In this document: in pieces, positions 18,369 through 28,019 of the stretch
How positions within the stretch are numbered: the first letter of the stretch is position 1
How the letters are laid out: each line of letters begins with the position of its first letter
Assembly (NCBI GenBank): GCA_944376065.1
Contig: CALWBL010000002.1
Location: 1-64,000 of the forward strand
Reading direction: 5' to 3'
DNA: 64,000 bases
Source: an uncultured Butyricicoccus sp.
Lineage (GTDB): Bacteria > Bacillota > Clostridia > Oscillospirales > Butyricicoccaceae
Translations under genes and position numbers: made by a program
Notes under the pieces: generated by a model
Seen by the model: only the letters and a program-made list of their open reading frames with translations
Database searches by the model: none
What the model was told of the DNA's origin: nothing

Positions 18369-18812
18369 TTGAAAATAGGTATGGAGCTTTTTATAAGAAT
18401 GCATAATTTTAAACAACTCCGAATTGTAGACAAGCTGAACACGTTACCAAATAATGGTCATATGATACTTGGTATTCTTATTTCTAATGAGAAAAAGCAA
18501 GGCATATCTTCTATTTCATGCACAGACCTTGCAAAGCATATGTCAGTAAGTACCGCTGCAATTTCAAGGAGCTTAAAACATCTAAGAGAGTCTGGATTTA
18601 TTGAAACCGAACCCGACCCAAAAGACAGACGAGGTGCAATTATTTCAATAACAGAACTTGGCAGAAAAACAGTCTATGATAATTGCAACCGTCTTGAGGA
18701 ACTTATGCAAAGAGCTACTGCTAATATACCAAATGAGCAGCTGGAAAACTTTTTTTCTACATTTGATATGCTATATAATGGCATTTCAAACGAGCTTAAT
18801 AAGCTAGACTAA
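18369..18812 (+). CDS. MarR-family regulator of the ABC exporter
   Basis: 147 aa MarR winged helix: recognition helix region LAKHMSVSTAAISRSLKHL (about 56-75) and wing EPDPKDRRGAIISITELG. The TTG start is supported by AAAGGAGGG nine nt upstream; an ATG four codons later is possible. It precedes the two exporter genes by 21 bp and so probably autoregulates the operon. A partly symmetric element ATGTTAA-TA-GTTAACCAT (18323-18341) lies just upstream of the RBS and could be its operator. Confidence 0.88.
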   Translation: MKIGMELFIRMHNFKQLRIVDKLNTLPNNGHMILGILISNEKKQGISSISCTDLAKHMSVSTAAISRSLKHLRESGFIETEPDPKDRRGAIISITELGRKTVYDNCNRLEELMQRATANIPNEQLENFFSTFDMLYNGISNELNKLD

Positions 18813-18833
18813 TTTTTTTGAAAGGGATATGTT

Positions 18834-20900
18834 ATGCGAAGTATATTTAAACGGCTTGCCAGCCAGAAAAAGCTGGTATTTCTTATTATAATCTTGCTGT
18901 TTGTGCAGGCTATTTGCGATTTATCACTTCCAAATTACACTTCTGCACTTATTGATACAGGCATACAAAACAGCGGCATTGAATATGCAGTACCAACTAA
19001 AATAAGCTCTAAAGCCTATGATATGATTTCAGCTAATATGAATGAATCTGAGCTTGAGCTTTGGGAAGAAAATTATATTTCTAATGGAGATAATTATATT
19101 CTAAATGAAAAAGCCGATGCAAAAGCTCTTGATGAAGTTTTTGCCTATCCAATCGCACAAACAGTTATGAGTATGCGCGGTACGACCACATCAAGAGATA
19201 ACCTTGATACACTTGGTTCGCAAATTGTACATTCAACCGCTGTTTCATTCATAAAAGCTGAATATGAAAGCCTCAATATGGATTTAAACGCTATGCAAAC
19301 CGATTATCTTGTTAGAACAGGCGGTAAAATGCTTGTTATGGCTCTTGGTATGGCAATAGCTGCTGTTTTAAGCAGTTTGCTTGCGGCAAAAATCGGTGCA
19401 TCTATCGGACGTGATTTGCGTGGCAAGATTTTTGAAAAAGTTGTTGGCTTTTCCGGCGCAGAATATTCTAAATTCTCAACCGCCTCACTTATTACCCGCT
19501 CGACAAGTGATGTTCAGCAGATACAGCTTACACTGACTATGTTGCTTAGAATGGTAGCGTATGCCCCTATTTTAGCAATCGGTGGTATAATTATGGTTTT
19601 ACGCACACATTCTGGTATGGAATGGATTATACTGCTTGCAGTTATTATTCTTTTTGTGCTTGTCGGCACACTTATGGCGATTGCAATGCCAAAATTCAAG
19701 AAAATGCAAACTCTTGTTGATAATGTAAACAGAGTTGCCCGTGAAATTTTAACAGGTCTTTCCGTAATCCGAGCATTTGGCAGAGAAAAGGTTGAAGAAA
19801 ACCGCTTTGACAAGGCTAATACCGATTTAACACGCAATATGCTGTTTACAAGCCGCTCAATGAGCCTTATGATGCCTTGTATGATGCTGCTTATGAATGG
19901 CATTTCTGTGCTTATTGTTTGGACTGCCTCACATAGAATTGATTTAGGTGTGATGGGTGTTGGTGATATGACTGCATTTATTACCTATACTATGATGATT
20001 GTTATGAGCTTTTTGATGCTTGCAATGCTAAGTGTTATGTTGCCAAGAGCTGCTGTTGCAAGTGAACGTATTGATGAGGTGCTTGCAGTAGAGCCTACAA
20101 TACATAATCCTAAAAATCCTAGAAAACCTGAGAATATAAAAGGTGTCATTCGCTTTGAAAATGTATCCTTTAAATATTCCGATGACAGCGATAATGTATT
20201 AAGCAATATTGATTTTACAGCAGAAACCGGCAAAACAACCGCTATTATCGGCTCTACCGGCTGCGGTAAATCCACACTTATAAATCTTATTCCACGTTTT
20301 TATGATGTAACTGAAGGCAGAATAACCCTTGATGGAATAGATATCCGTGAATTTGATTTACATGATTTAAGAGCGCAAATTGGTCTTGCACCACAAAAAG
20401 GCGTATTATTCTCTGGCACTATCTCCTCTAATATTCGCTATGGTGCACAAAATGCATCCGATGAAACCGTACATAAAGCTGCTGAAATTGCACAGGCTAC
20501 CGAATTTATCAACAGCAAGCCTACAAAATATGACAGCCCAATCTCCCAAGGTGGTACAAATGTATCTGGCGGACAAAAACAACGACTTTCTATCGCCCGT
20601 GCCATTGCAAGAAATCCAAAAATATATATTTTTGATGACACTTTCTCTGCACTTGATTTTAAAACAGATGCCGCACTTAGAAAGGCGCTTACACCATACA
20701 CCGAAAACAGCACAGTTTTAATTGTTGCCCAGCGAATTTCAACTATAATGTATGCTGACCAAATTCTTGTACTTGATGAAGAAGGCAATCTTGCTGGTAA
20801 AGGCACACATGATGAACTTATGAAAACATGTGAAGCATATAAGCAGATAGCACGCAGTCAGCTTTCTGAAAGTGAGCTTAACCAAAAGGAGGGCATGTAA
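18834..20900 (+). CDS. Heterodimeric ABC exporter subunit with degenerate ATP site and large extracellular insert
   Basis: 688 aa, TM domain plus nucleotide-binding domain of the MDR exporter type. TM1 (14-31) and TM2 (about 165-185) are separated by an extracellular segment of some 120 residues, far longer than usual, like BmrD of Bacillus. Walker A STGCGKST lies near 473 and signature VSGGQKQR near 576. Walker B (IYIFDDTFSALD) has Asp at the catalytic Glu position. The Asp marks the subunit contributing the non-hydrolysing site, as in TM287/LmrC-type partners. The next gene starts 1 bp after its stop codon. Confidence 0.92.
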   Translation: MRSIFKRLASQKKLVFLIIILLFVQAICDLSLPNYTSALIDTGIQNSGIEYAVPTKISSKAYDMISANMNESELELWEENYISNGDNYILNEKADAKALDEVFAYPIAQTVMSMRGTTTSRDNLDTLGSQIVHSTAVSFIKAEYESLNMDLNAMQTDYLVRTGGKMLVMALGMAIAAVLSSLLAAKIGASIGRDLRGKIFEKVVGFSGAEYSKFSTASLITRSTSDVQQIQLTLTMLLRMVAYAPILAIGGIIMVLRTHSGMEWIILLAVIILFVLVGTLMAIAMPKFKKMQTLVDNVNRVAREILTGLSVIRAFGREKVEENRFDKANTDLTRNMLFTSRSMSLMMPCMMLLMNGISVLIVWTASHRIDLGVMGVGDMTAFITYTMMIVMSFLMLAMLSVMLPRAAVASERIDEVLAVEPTIHNPKNPRKPENIKGVIRFENVSFKYSDDSDNVLSNIDFTAETGKTTAIIGSTGCGKSTLINLIPRFYDVTEGRITLDGIDIREFDLHDLRAQIGLAPQKGVLFSGTISSNIRYGAQNASDETVHKAAEIAQATEFINSKPTKYDSPISQGGTNVSGGQKQRLSIARAIARNPKIYIFDDTFSALDFKTDAALRKALTPYTENSTVLIVAQRISTIMYADQILVLDEEGNLAGKGTHDELMKTCEAYKQIARSQLSESELNQKEGM

Positions 20901-20901
20901 T

Positions 20902-22737
20902 ATGGAACATAAAACAAATAATAGACCTGTTAGGCATGGCCCTGGAGCTGGCTTTGTTCCCGGTGAAAAAGCTAAAAACTTTAAAGGCACAATAAAATCA
21001 TTATTTCATTATATAAGTGCATATCATCTGGCTTTTGTGCTTGTGGCTATATTTGCAATAAGCAGTACAGTTTTTAATATCTTCGGTCCTAAAATTTTAG
21101 GTAATGCAACAACCGAGCTGTCAACCGGACTTATGGCTCAAATTTCTGGTACAGGCTCAATAGATTTTTCGGCCATTGCCAAAATACTGCTCACAGCACT
21201 TGGTTTATACATTATTAGTGCGCTTTTAATGTTCTGTCAGGGCTTTATCATGACAGGTATAACCCAGAAAGTATGTTATCGAATGAGAAAAGAGATAACC
21301 GAAAAAATCGACCGTATGCCTATGAAATATTTTGAAACCCGAACATACGGTGAAGTGTTGTCTCGCATAACAAATGATGTTGACTCACTTGGTACAGGTT
21401 TAAACCAAAGTATAACACAGCTTATAACATCAGTTTCAACTATTATCGGTGTGTTGGTTATGATGCTGACCATTTCCCCTATTATGACGCTTATAGCTAT
21501 AATTTTACTTCCAATAAGTGTAGGGCTTATCGGTCTTGTAATTAACTTCTCGCAGAAGTATTTTAGGGCACAGCAAGAAATTTTAGGCGATGTAAACGGT
21601 CAAGTTGAAGAAATTTACAGCGGTCATCACATTGTTCAGGCTTTTGGTCAGGAAAAAACCGTTTGTGATAATTTTCATAAAACAAACGATGCACTTTATC
21701 AATCTGCATGGAAAAGCCAATTTTTCTCTGGACTTATGCACCCTATTATGATTTTTGTTGGCAATTTAGGCTATGTTGGTATTGCTCTTTCTGGTGCATT
21801 ATTTGCAGCTCGCGGCGTTATCTCTATTGGTGATATACAGGCATTTATTCAGTATACAAGAAACTTCACCCAGCCAATACAGCAAATCGCACAGATTACA
21901 AATATGCTCCAGTCCATGGCAGCCGCTGCTGAGCGAGTGTTCCAATTTTTAAATGAAGAAGAAGAACAGCAAGCATCAGAAAATGATTATCACCCAGAAA
22001 AAATTACTGGTGATGTTGTGTTTGACCATGTGCGTTTTGGTTACAATCCAGAACAGATTATAATTAAAGATTTCTGTGCGAATGTAAAATCAGGTCAAAA
22101 AATAGCTATTGTAGGTCCAACTGGTGCAGGTAAAACTACTATGGTCAAATTATTGCTTCGCTATTATGATGTAAACAGTGGTAACATTCTGCTTGATGGT
22201 CATAATATCAAGGAATATGGCAGACGAGGACTTAGAGATGCCTTTGCAATGGTTTTACAAGATACATGGCTGTTTGAAGGCACAATTATGGAAAATCTGC
22301 GTTATGGCAGAATTGATGCTACTGATGAAGAAGTTATTGAGGCAGCAAAAGCAGCCCATGTGCATCACTTTATAAAAACATTACCAAATGGTTATAATAT
22401 GATGCTAAATGAGGAGGCATCTAATATATCACAGGGACAAAAACAACTGCTGACAATCGCTCGTGCTATTTTAGCAAACAGACCTGTGCTTATTTTAGAT
22501 GAGGCTACTTCTTCTGTTGACACCCGAACCGAGGTTCAAATTCAAGAGGCTATGGACAATTTAATCAAGGGTAGAACCAGCTTTATTATTGCCCATAGAC
22601 TTTCTACAATTAAAAATGCTGACCTTATTTTGTGCATGAAAGACGGCGATATTATAGAGCAAGGAAACCACGAAGAATTGCTTGCGAAAAACGGTTTCTA
22701 TGCAAACCTATATAACAGTCAGTTTGAAAAGGCTTAA
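20902..22737 (+). CDS. Heterodimeric ABC exporter subunit with canonical catalytic Glu
   Basis: 611 aa, partner of the preceding protein. The ATG at 20902 is chosen because AAAGGAGGG lies 8-9 nt upstream; the in-frame extension into the previous gene lacks one. After a basic N-terminal tail come six TM helices and the NBD: Walker A PTGAGKTT near 405, signature ISQGQKQLL near 507 (deviating from LSGGQ) and Walker B LILDEATSSVD with the catalytic Glu. The deviant signature here pairs with the Asp-type Walker B of the partner to form the degenerate site. Likely drug, peptide or lipid export; the substrate is not evident. Confidence 0.93.
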   Translation: MEHKTNNRPVRHGPGAGFVPGEKAKNFKGTIKSLFHYISAYHLAFVLVAIFAISSTVFNIFGPKILGNATTELSTGLMAQISGTGSIDFSAIAKILLTALGLYIISALLMFCQGFIMTGITQKVCYRMRKEITEKIDRMPMKYFETRTYGEVLSRITNDVDSLGTGLNQSITQLITSVSTIIGVLVMMLTISPIMTLIAIILLPISVGLIGLVINFSQKYFRAQQEILGDVNGQVEEIYSGHHIVQAFGQEKTVCDNFHKTNDALYQSAWKSQFFSGLMHPIMIFVGNLGYVGIALSGALFAARGVISIGDIQAFIQYTRNFTQPIQQIAQITNMLQSMAAAAERVFQFLNEEEEQQASENDYHPEKITGDVVFDHVRFGYNPEQIIIKDFCANVKSGQKIAIVGPTGAGKTTMVKLLLRYYDVNSGNILLDGHNIKEYGRRGLRDAFAMVLQDTWLFEGTIMENLRYGRIDATDEEVIEAAKAAHVHHFIKTLPNGYNMMLNEEASNISQGQKQLLTIARAILANRPVLILDEATSSVDTRTEVQIQEAMDNLIKGRTSFIIAHRLSTIKNADLILCMKDGDIIEQGNHEELLAKNGFYANLYNSQFEKA

Positions 22738-22741
22738 ATGT

Positions 22742-22782
22742 AAATTTCCCCCAATATAATTTTATTGGGGGAAATTTTTTCT
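22742..22782 (+). terminator. Terminator of the MarR-ABC operon
   Basis: AAATTTCCCCCAAT / ATTGGGGGAAATTT stem with a T run. Confidence 0.88.
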
Positions 22783-22893
22783 TGAAATTTTTTGCAAAAT
22801 GCATTATCCTAGAAAGGTATATAAATTTTTTATCATGTTGCAGTATTACATTACTATAGCATGAAATAAAAGGGGAAAAAGGAGGCGTTTTGC

Positions 22894-24231
22894 TTGAAAA
22901 ACAAACACTTTAGGGATTCCTTTGCAAGTCGTTGGGGGTTTATCCTTGCATGTATTGGCTCTGCGGTAGGTATGGGCAATATCTGGATGTTTCCAATGCG
23001 AGTTTCTAAATTTGGTGGCGGTTCATTCCTGCTTGCCTATTTTATCTTTGTGTTTATATTGGGTTTTTCTGGTGTTATCGGTGAAATGGCATTCGGTCGT
23101 GCGACACGTTCGGGTCCAATAGGTGCTTTTGCAAAGGCAGTTGAATCAAGAGGTAAAAACCCGAAAATAGGTGCAGCCATTGGTGTAATTCCTGTTTTAG
23201 GTTCTCTTGCCCTTGCAATAGGATATTCTGTTGTTATGGGCTGGATTTTAAAATATTTTTTAGGTTCTGTTACAGGCTCAGTTCTAAAACCAGATGATAT
23301 TGATGGTTTTTCTGCACAGTTTGGAAGTATTGCAGTTTCTTTTGGCAATAACACATGTGTAATTTTAAGCCTTGTTTTAACCTTTTTAATAATGGCTTTT
23401 GGCATTTCATCTGGTATTGAAAAGCTAAATAAATATATGATGCCATTGTTTTTCTTGTTATTTGTGGGTCTTGCAATCTATATGCTTTTTCAGCCTAACG
23501 CTATTGATGGTTATAAATATATGTTCAGATTAGACCCTGAGGCTTTAAAACAGCCACAAACATGGATTTATGCACTAGGTCAAGCGTTCTTTTCACTTTC
23601 ACTTGCTGGTAATGGTACACTTATTTATGGCTCTTACTTAAAAGATGATGAAGATATTATAGGTGCTGCATGGAAGGTCGGATTGTTTGATACCCTTGCA
23701 GCTATGCTTGCCGCTTTAGTTATTATTCCTGCTATGGCAACCGCAGGTCAGCAGCTAAATAATAGCGGCCCAGGACTTATGTTTATTTTCCTTCCTAATT
23801 TATTTAAGACCATGCCTGCAAGCCATATACTTGTTATAGTTTTCTTTGCTGGTGTATTCCTTGCTGGTATAACATCGCTTGTAAATCTATATGAGGCTCC
23901 AATCGCAACAATAGAAGAAAAACTAGGTTTTGACAGAAAGCGTGCTGTGCTTGTAATAGCTGCTATTGGCACTGTTATTTCTGTATGTATTCAAGGTATT
24001 GTTGAAGATTGGATGAATTTTGTATCAATATATGTTTGCCCGCTCGGTGCTGGTCTTGCTAGTATTATGTTTTACTGGGTATTCGGCGAAAAATATGTTC
24101 GTGAACAGTTACAAAAAGGCAGGGCAAAGCCTATTGGTAAATGGCTGGAACCTATGACTCGTTATGTATTCTGCATTTTAACAATAGCTGTATTTATTCT
24201 AGGAATCGTCACCCCTGGTGGTATAGGCTAA
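22894..24231 (+). CDS. Sodium:neurotransmitter symporter (NSS) family transporter
   Basis: 445 aa with 11-12 TM helices. The N terminus has the NSS signature WGFILACIGSAVGMGNIWMFP forming the Na+ and substrate site in TM1, and the TM6 region FFSLSLAGNGTLIYGSYL is also recognisable. Bacterial members (LeuT, MhsT, TnaT) take up amino acids with Na+. The TTG start is supported by AAAGGAGG 8 nt upstream. Monocistronic, with its own terminator. The amino acid transported cannot be told. Confidence 0.94.
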   Translation: MKNKHFRDSFASRWGFILACIGSAVGMGNIWMFPMRVSKFGGGSFLLAYFIFVFILGFSGVIGEMAFGRATRSGPIGAFAKAVESRGKNPKIGAAIGVIPVLGSLALAIGYSVVMGWILKYFLGSVTGSVLKPDDIDGFSAQFGSIAVSFGNNTCVILSLVLTFLIMAFGISSGIEKLNKYMMPLFFLLFVGLAIYMLFQPNAIDGYKYMFRLDPEALKQPQTWIYALGQAFFSLSLAGNGTLIYGSYLKDDEDIIGAAWKVGLFDTLAAMLAALVIIPAMATAGQQLNNSGPGLMFIFLPNLFKTMPASHILVIVFFAGVFLAGITSLVNLYEAPIATIEEKLGFDRKRAVLVIAAIGTVISVCIQGIVEDWMNFVSIYVCPLGAGLASIMFYWVFGEKYVREQLQKGRAKPIGKWLEPMTRYVFCILTIAVFILGIVTPGGIG

Positions 24232-24267
24232 AAAATGCGTGCTGCTTTGCAGCACGCATTTTTTTAT
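24231..24267 (+). terminator. Terminator after the NSS transporter
   Basis: AAATGCGTGCTGC / GCAGCACGCATTT perfect stem followed by a T run. Confidence 0.9.
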
Positions 24268-24401
24268 GCACTGAATTTCTGAATATACCCCACATTACAA
24301 ATGCAAACAGAACAGTAATCTGTAAAATATATGTTATATATCCTTAATTCCGCTTGGTAACTTCAACCCATTACCAGAGTCAGCTTTATTTTCAAATACA
24401 A

Positions 24402-25943
24402 CTATGCGTAGTTAGTTGCTACGCCTAATCCCAATATAGCAAATCCCACTAAAAACAAAATTAAAATACATTTCCACTGTGACCTTATCCAATCGCCCCA
24501 ACTAACATGTGATATAGCAAGCACTCCAATAAGTCCACCTGAAGTAGGCATGATTAAATGAGATATCCCAGAACCTAGCTGAAAAGCCATAACAGAAATC
24601 TGTCTGCTAACACCGAGGCTTTCTGCAAGCGGAGCCATTATTGGAATTGTCAGAGCTGCTTGACCTGAGTTATTAGGCACAAAAAAGTTAAAAACAAACT
24701 GAAATCCATACATAACCCAAGCTGCAAGCATACTAGGCACATAACTTAACACCCTTACAACCCAATGAAGAAGAGTATTTATTGCTGATGCTGCTGTTGG
24801 GTCTATTCCCCCTAAAAGCAACACCATACCTTGTGCCATACCAATAGCGATTACTGCACCCAAAAACTCCGATGCACCTGACTGGAATGCCTTGACAATA
24901 TCTGAAAACTGCATACCATTTAAGTGATATGCTGTACCTAATGCACCAACTACAAGAGCCATTGTGAAAAATATAGATGCTATTTCAAAAAGTCCATATT
25001 CTTTGAATGTTATCCCCCATATAGTCCATATCATACAACCTAAAACAGTAAATATTACAAGTCTGTTGCCTATTCCATAGGGGGTTTTTCTATCTCTAAT
25101 ATTTTTTATTTTTCCACGAAGCAAAGAATCACTTTTATGTGAAATGGCCTGTTTTGAGCCTGTATGTATTTTCCATGCTCTTACTGTGACATATATCATG
25201 CAAAAAAATGTTATAATAAGCCATGAGATAATCCTAAATCCCTCACCTGAATGAATTGGCACCCCTGCTAATGTTTGAGCCATAACAGTGGTTGAAGATG
25301 CTGTCCAGTTAAAAGCGGTTCCTATTTGAACAGCACCATATGTACATATAACACCTGTTATAGCATCAAAATCCATTGCTATTAACATTGGAATAATTAT
25401 CATGCTGACTGGTATTATATATTCTGTAAACCCAAACAACGCACCTGTAAATGAAGATACAAAAAATAATATTGGCGGTATAACCATAACATAATCTTCA
25501 GTACGCTTTGCAGCTTTTAAAATCACCTGGTCTATAACCCCTGTTCTCATAAGCACGCCAAACGAGCCGCCTATTACAAGTAAAAATGGGATAAGCCCTA
25601 CTGTGCCTGATGCCTGTGTGCTTCCTCTAAGACCTGCAAACATAACATTCATCATTCCCAATTCTTTATGGGCTGACACACCGAATAACGGTGCTGGATA
25701 AACGACTTTTTGACCATCTTCATCTAAAACATAGCGAAAGCTGTTGGCATCGACCATTTTACTTGATTGCTGCTGACCATCCAGCACATAAGATATATCT
25801 CTTACTTCGTATCTACCAAGCGGAACAACATATGTTAGAACCATTGCAAATAAAACTGCACCAAATATTATAACAAATGGGTGCAATACTTGTATTATAT
25901 TTTTTTCTTCCTTTTGTTTGACCTTTTTCTGATTTTTTGTCAT
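24402..25943 (-). CDS. YfcC-family membrane carrier
   Basis: 513 aa, 11-12 TM helices, YfcC/C4-dicarboxylate-uptake-C (IT superfamily) type. An N-terminal Lys-rich tail leads into TM1 (HPFVIIFGAVLFAMVLTYVV) and a polar loop with VPLGRYEV. Conserved features include GTVGLIPFLLVIGGSFGVLM, FTGALFGFTEYIIPVSMI and NFFVPNNSGQAALTIPIMAP near the C terminus, the repeat typical of these transporters. Members are annotated as arginine/ornithine-type or peptide-related carriers, but the substrate here is unknown. AAGGAG lies 9-10 nt before the ATG. Confidence 0.85.
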   Translation of the reverse strand: MTKNQKKVKQKEEKNIIQVLHPFVIIFGAVLFAMVLTYVVPLGRYEVRDISYVLDGQQQSSKMVDANSFRYVLDEDGQKVVYPAPLFGVSAHKELGMMNVMFAGLRGSTQASGTVGLIPFLLVIGGSFGVLMRTGVIDQVILKAAKRTEDYVMVIPPILFFVSSFTGALFGFTEYIIPVSMIIIPMLIAMDFDAITGVICTYGAVQIGTAFNWTASSTTVMAQTLAGVPIHSGEGFRIISWLIITFFCMIYVTVRAWKIHTGSKQAISHKSDSLLRGKIKNIRDRKTPYGIGNRLVIFTVLGCMIWTIWGITFKEYGLFEIASIFFTMALVVGALGTAYHLNGMQFSDIVKAFQSGASEFLGAVIAIGMAQGMVLLLGGIDPTAASAINTLLHWVVRVLSYVPSMLAAWVMYGFQFVFNFFVPNNSGQAALTIPIMAPLAESLGVSRQISVMAFQLGSGISHLIMPTSGGLIGVLAISHVSWGDWIRSQWKCILILFLVGFAILGLGVATNYA

Positions 25944-26040
25944 TATTCTGCACTCCTTGTGCTAATTTAATTATTCCCCCGTTTATTTTGTGGTTTTATT
26001 ATACATTTATCTTACCTAAATTTTGCTTTTTTTGCAATAA

Positions 26041-26074
26041 AAAAAGCATGATGAATTGTTTTCACCATGCTTTT
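26041..26074 (-). terminator. Terminator after the sulfite-reductase-like gene
   Basis: Minus-strand stem AAAAGCATG / CATGCTTTT with a 15-nt loop and a T-run tail. Confidence 0.78.
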
Positions 26075-26083
26075 AATACAAAC

Positions 26084-26998
26084 TTATACTATTTCTTTGG
26101 CAATAATTTCTTCTCTGCGCTGCAATAGGTCACCGTTTAGCAGCATATCAACCGCTTTGTCCTCGCCTATTCTATCAATCATTGCAGCAAAACGTTCGCC
26201 CTTTACACCTTGGTCTTTAAATAGCAACATAGCTTTTTCAATCATATCCAGAGCCTGCTGCTCAGTGTAAAGCCCAGGCAGCACAGTGCCATTACGTGTA
26301 ATTCTGCCCCATCTGCCTCCGATATACAGCTTGTATACCACTTCTTCTGCATAAATTGCATTGAATGGACACTTGCCTACACAGTAACCGCAGTTATTGC
26401 AAACACTTGTATCACGCTGCATTTTTTTATCTACAACTTTCATACAACCCATTCGACAGAACTTCTCACAGAGCTTACAGCCTTTACAAAGTTCCTCCTT
26501 GAGCTTTGGTGGGTGCTGACCTACAATACCAAAATCATTAAGGTCGGGCTTTATGCAGTTGTTTGGGCATCCGCCAACTGCAATTTTAAATTTATGAGGC
26601 AGGCGAATATTGCCCATACCTACATAAAATCTTTCATGCACTTTTTGACCTAATGCTTGAGTGTCATAAAAGCCAAATACACAAGTTGTGCCTTTGCAAG
26701 CGGTAACGGGGCGCACTCTTGCACCAGTGCCACCGGTTGTAAGGTCATATTTTGCAAGCTCTGCAACAACCTCATCAATTTTGTCATAAGGCACACCTGC
26801 AAATTCAACTGTCATACGAGTTGTAAAAGCACAAGTGCCATTACCATATTTTTCAGCGATTTGACCCACTGCTTGCATCTGTTGTGCGGTTAATGTGCCA
26901 TTTCCCGTGATAACACGACATGAGAACATATCAGTATCTCTATTATGAAGAAAACCCATTAGTTTTACGCGCATAATATCCTGTTTAGACAGTGCCAT
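26084..26998 (-). CDS. Nitrite/sulfite reductase-like Fe-S protein (AsrC-type)
   Basis: 304 aa. An N-terminal ferredoxin-like half domain (about 15-75) is followed by siroheme/4Fe-4S cysteine pairs ACKGTTCVFG and GGCPNNCIKP, then an inserted two-cluster ferredoxin domain (CKGCKLCEKFCRMGC and CNNCGYCVGKC), then the C-terminal IGGRWGR segment. This order is that of anaerobic sulfite reductase subunit C (AsrC). The first siroheme pair reads C-X4-C. asrA and asrB are absent beside it, so its electron donor is unclear. GGAGG lies about 9 nt before the ATG. Sulfite reduction is inferred. Confidence 0.82.
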   Translation of the reverse strand: MALSKQDIMRVKLMGFLHNRDTDMFSCRVITGNGTLTAQQMQAVGQIAEKYGNGTCAFTTRMTVEFAGVPYDKIDEVVAELAKYDLTTGGTGARVRPVTACKGTTCVFGFYDTQALGQKVHERFYVGMGNIRLPHKFKIAVGGCPNNCIKPDLNDFGIVGQHPPKLKEELCKGCKLCEKFCRMGCMKVVDKKMQRDTSVCNNCGYCVGKCPFNAIYAEEVVYKLYIGGRWGRITRNGTVLPGLYTEQQALDMIEKAMLLFKDQGVKGERFAAMIDRIGEDKAVDMLLNGDLLQRREEIIAKEIV

Positions 26999-27032
26999 TT
27001 TTTGTCCTCCTTAAAATTTTTCAATCACCATA

Positions 27033-27041
27033 ATTATATCA
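27033..27041 (-). promoter_or_regulatory. Extended -10 promoter of the sulfite-reductase-like gene
   Basis: Minus-strand TGATATAAT lies about 35 bp upstream of the start codon, with TTGATT further upstream at suboptimal distance. Confidence 0.6.
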
Positions 27042-27104
27042 TAAGCATAATCAAGGTATTATCATCAAGCGAAGATATATTTTTATTTATATCACAAATT
27101 TCAC

Positions 27105-27149
27105 AAAGAAATCCCCTCTCTTATAGATTTATGATAACAGAGAGGGGAT
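27105..27149 (-). terminator. Terminator after uppP
   Basis: 11-bp perfect stem ATCCCCTCTCT / AGAGAGGGGAT followed on the minus strand by TTCTTT. Confidence 0.75.
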
Positions 27150-27169
27150 ATATATGCAAGTTAAAAAAC

Positions 27170-28006
27170 TTAATTAAATAAAACTGTAAATACCCAATAA
27201 GCAATTACTATACCGCCTAAAATTATGCGATACCAGCCAAAAACCTTGAAGTCATGTTTTTTAACATATCCCATAAGGAATTTTATTGCAAAAATAGATA
27301 CTATATAAGCAGTAATAGTTCCAATAATTAAAATCAGCCATTCAAAGACAGTATATGAAAACCCGAGCTTAAAAAATTTAAGTAAACTTGCACCAAACAT
27401 AACAGGAATGGCAAGGAAGAAGGTAAATTCAGCCGCAGCAGCTCTTGAAATACCAATTGCAATACTTCCTAAAATTGTAGCACCTGAACGAGATGTTCCA
27501 GGGAATATTGCTGCTATAAGCTGAAACAATCCGATAATAAATGCATCACGATAGCTTATTTGGTTTACATTCTGCACTCTAACACTTTTGCCTTTATTTT
27601 GATTTTCAACAATAATAAAAGCAACACCAAATATAATAAGCGCGAGACCGACTGTTTGGAAATTGTAGAATAGAGCTGTAAAAACATCATCGAACAGAAT
27701 TCCTATAACCGCCGCTGGAATACAAGCGATAATAATTTTAATCCATAAACGAAATACTTTGGGGTCTGCTACCGTTTGACCTTTGCTATTTTGTTTAATG
27801 GGAATAAATCTTCTCCAATAAATTGTTAAAACGGCCAGGATTGCACCAAACTGAATTACAACAAAGAATAATTCCTTAAATGCTTCAGATGCTTGGAGCT
27901 GCAAAAACTCATCGACCAAAATCATATGACCGGTGCTTGAAACTGGCAGCCATTCGGTAATACCCTCAACTATTCCAAGGAATATCGCCTTTAAAATCTC
28001 TATCAT
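27170..28006 (-). CDS. uppP: Undecaprenyl-diphosphatase
   Basis: Integral membrane phosphatase (BacA/UppP) that dephosphorylates undecaprenyl pyrophosphate and so recycles the peptidoglycan lipid carrier. 278 aa with about eight hydrophobic segments. Both family motifs are present: EGITEWLPVSSTGH (residues 14-27) with the catalytic Glu/Ser/His, and the PGTSRSG motif near residue 168. AAAGGAG lies about 6 nt before the ATG. The upstream lipoprotein gene ends 13 bp away, so the two are probably cotranscribed. Confidence 0.95.
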   Translation of the reverse strand: MIEILKAIFLGIVEGITEWLPVSSTGHMILVDEFLQLQASEAFKELFFVVIQFGAILAVLTIYWRRFIPIKQNSKGQTVADPKVFRLWIKIIIACIPAAVIGILFDDVFTALFYNFQTVGLALIIFGVAFIIVENQNKGKSVRVQNVNQISYRDAFIIGLFQLIAAIFPGTSRSGATILGSIAIGISRAAAAEFTFFLAIPVMFGASLLKFFKLGFSYTVFEWLILIIGTITAYIVSIFAIKFLMGYVKKHDFKVFGWYRIILGGIVIAYWVFTVLFN

Positions 28007-28019
28007 ATATTTCTCCTTT

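Noticed and set aside
24334..24405. Minus-strand open stretch reading as a 22-residue peptide after the YfcC stop
   Set aside because: No start codon or RBS and only 22 codons, which is within chance for this base composition.
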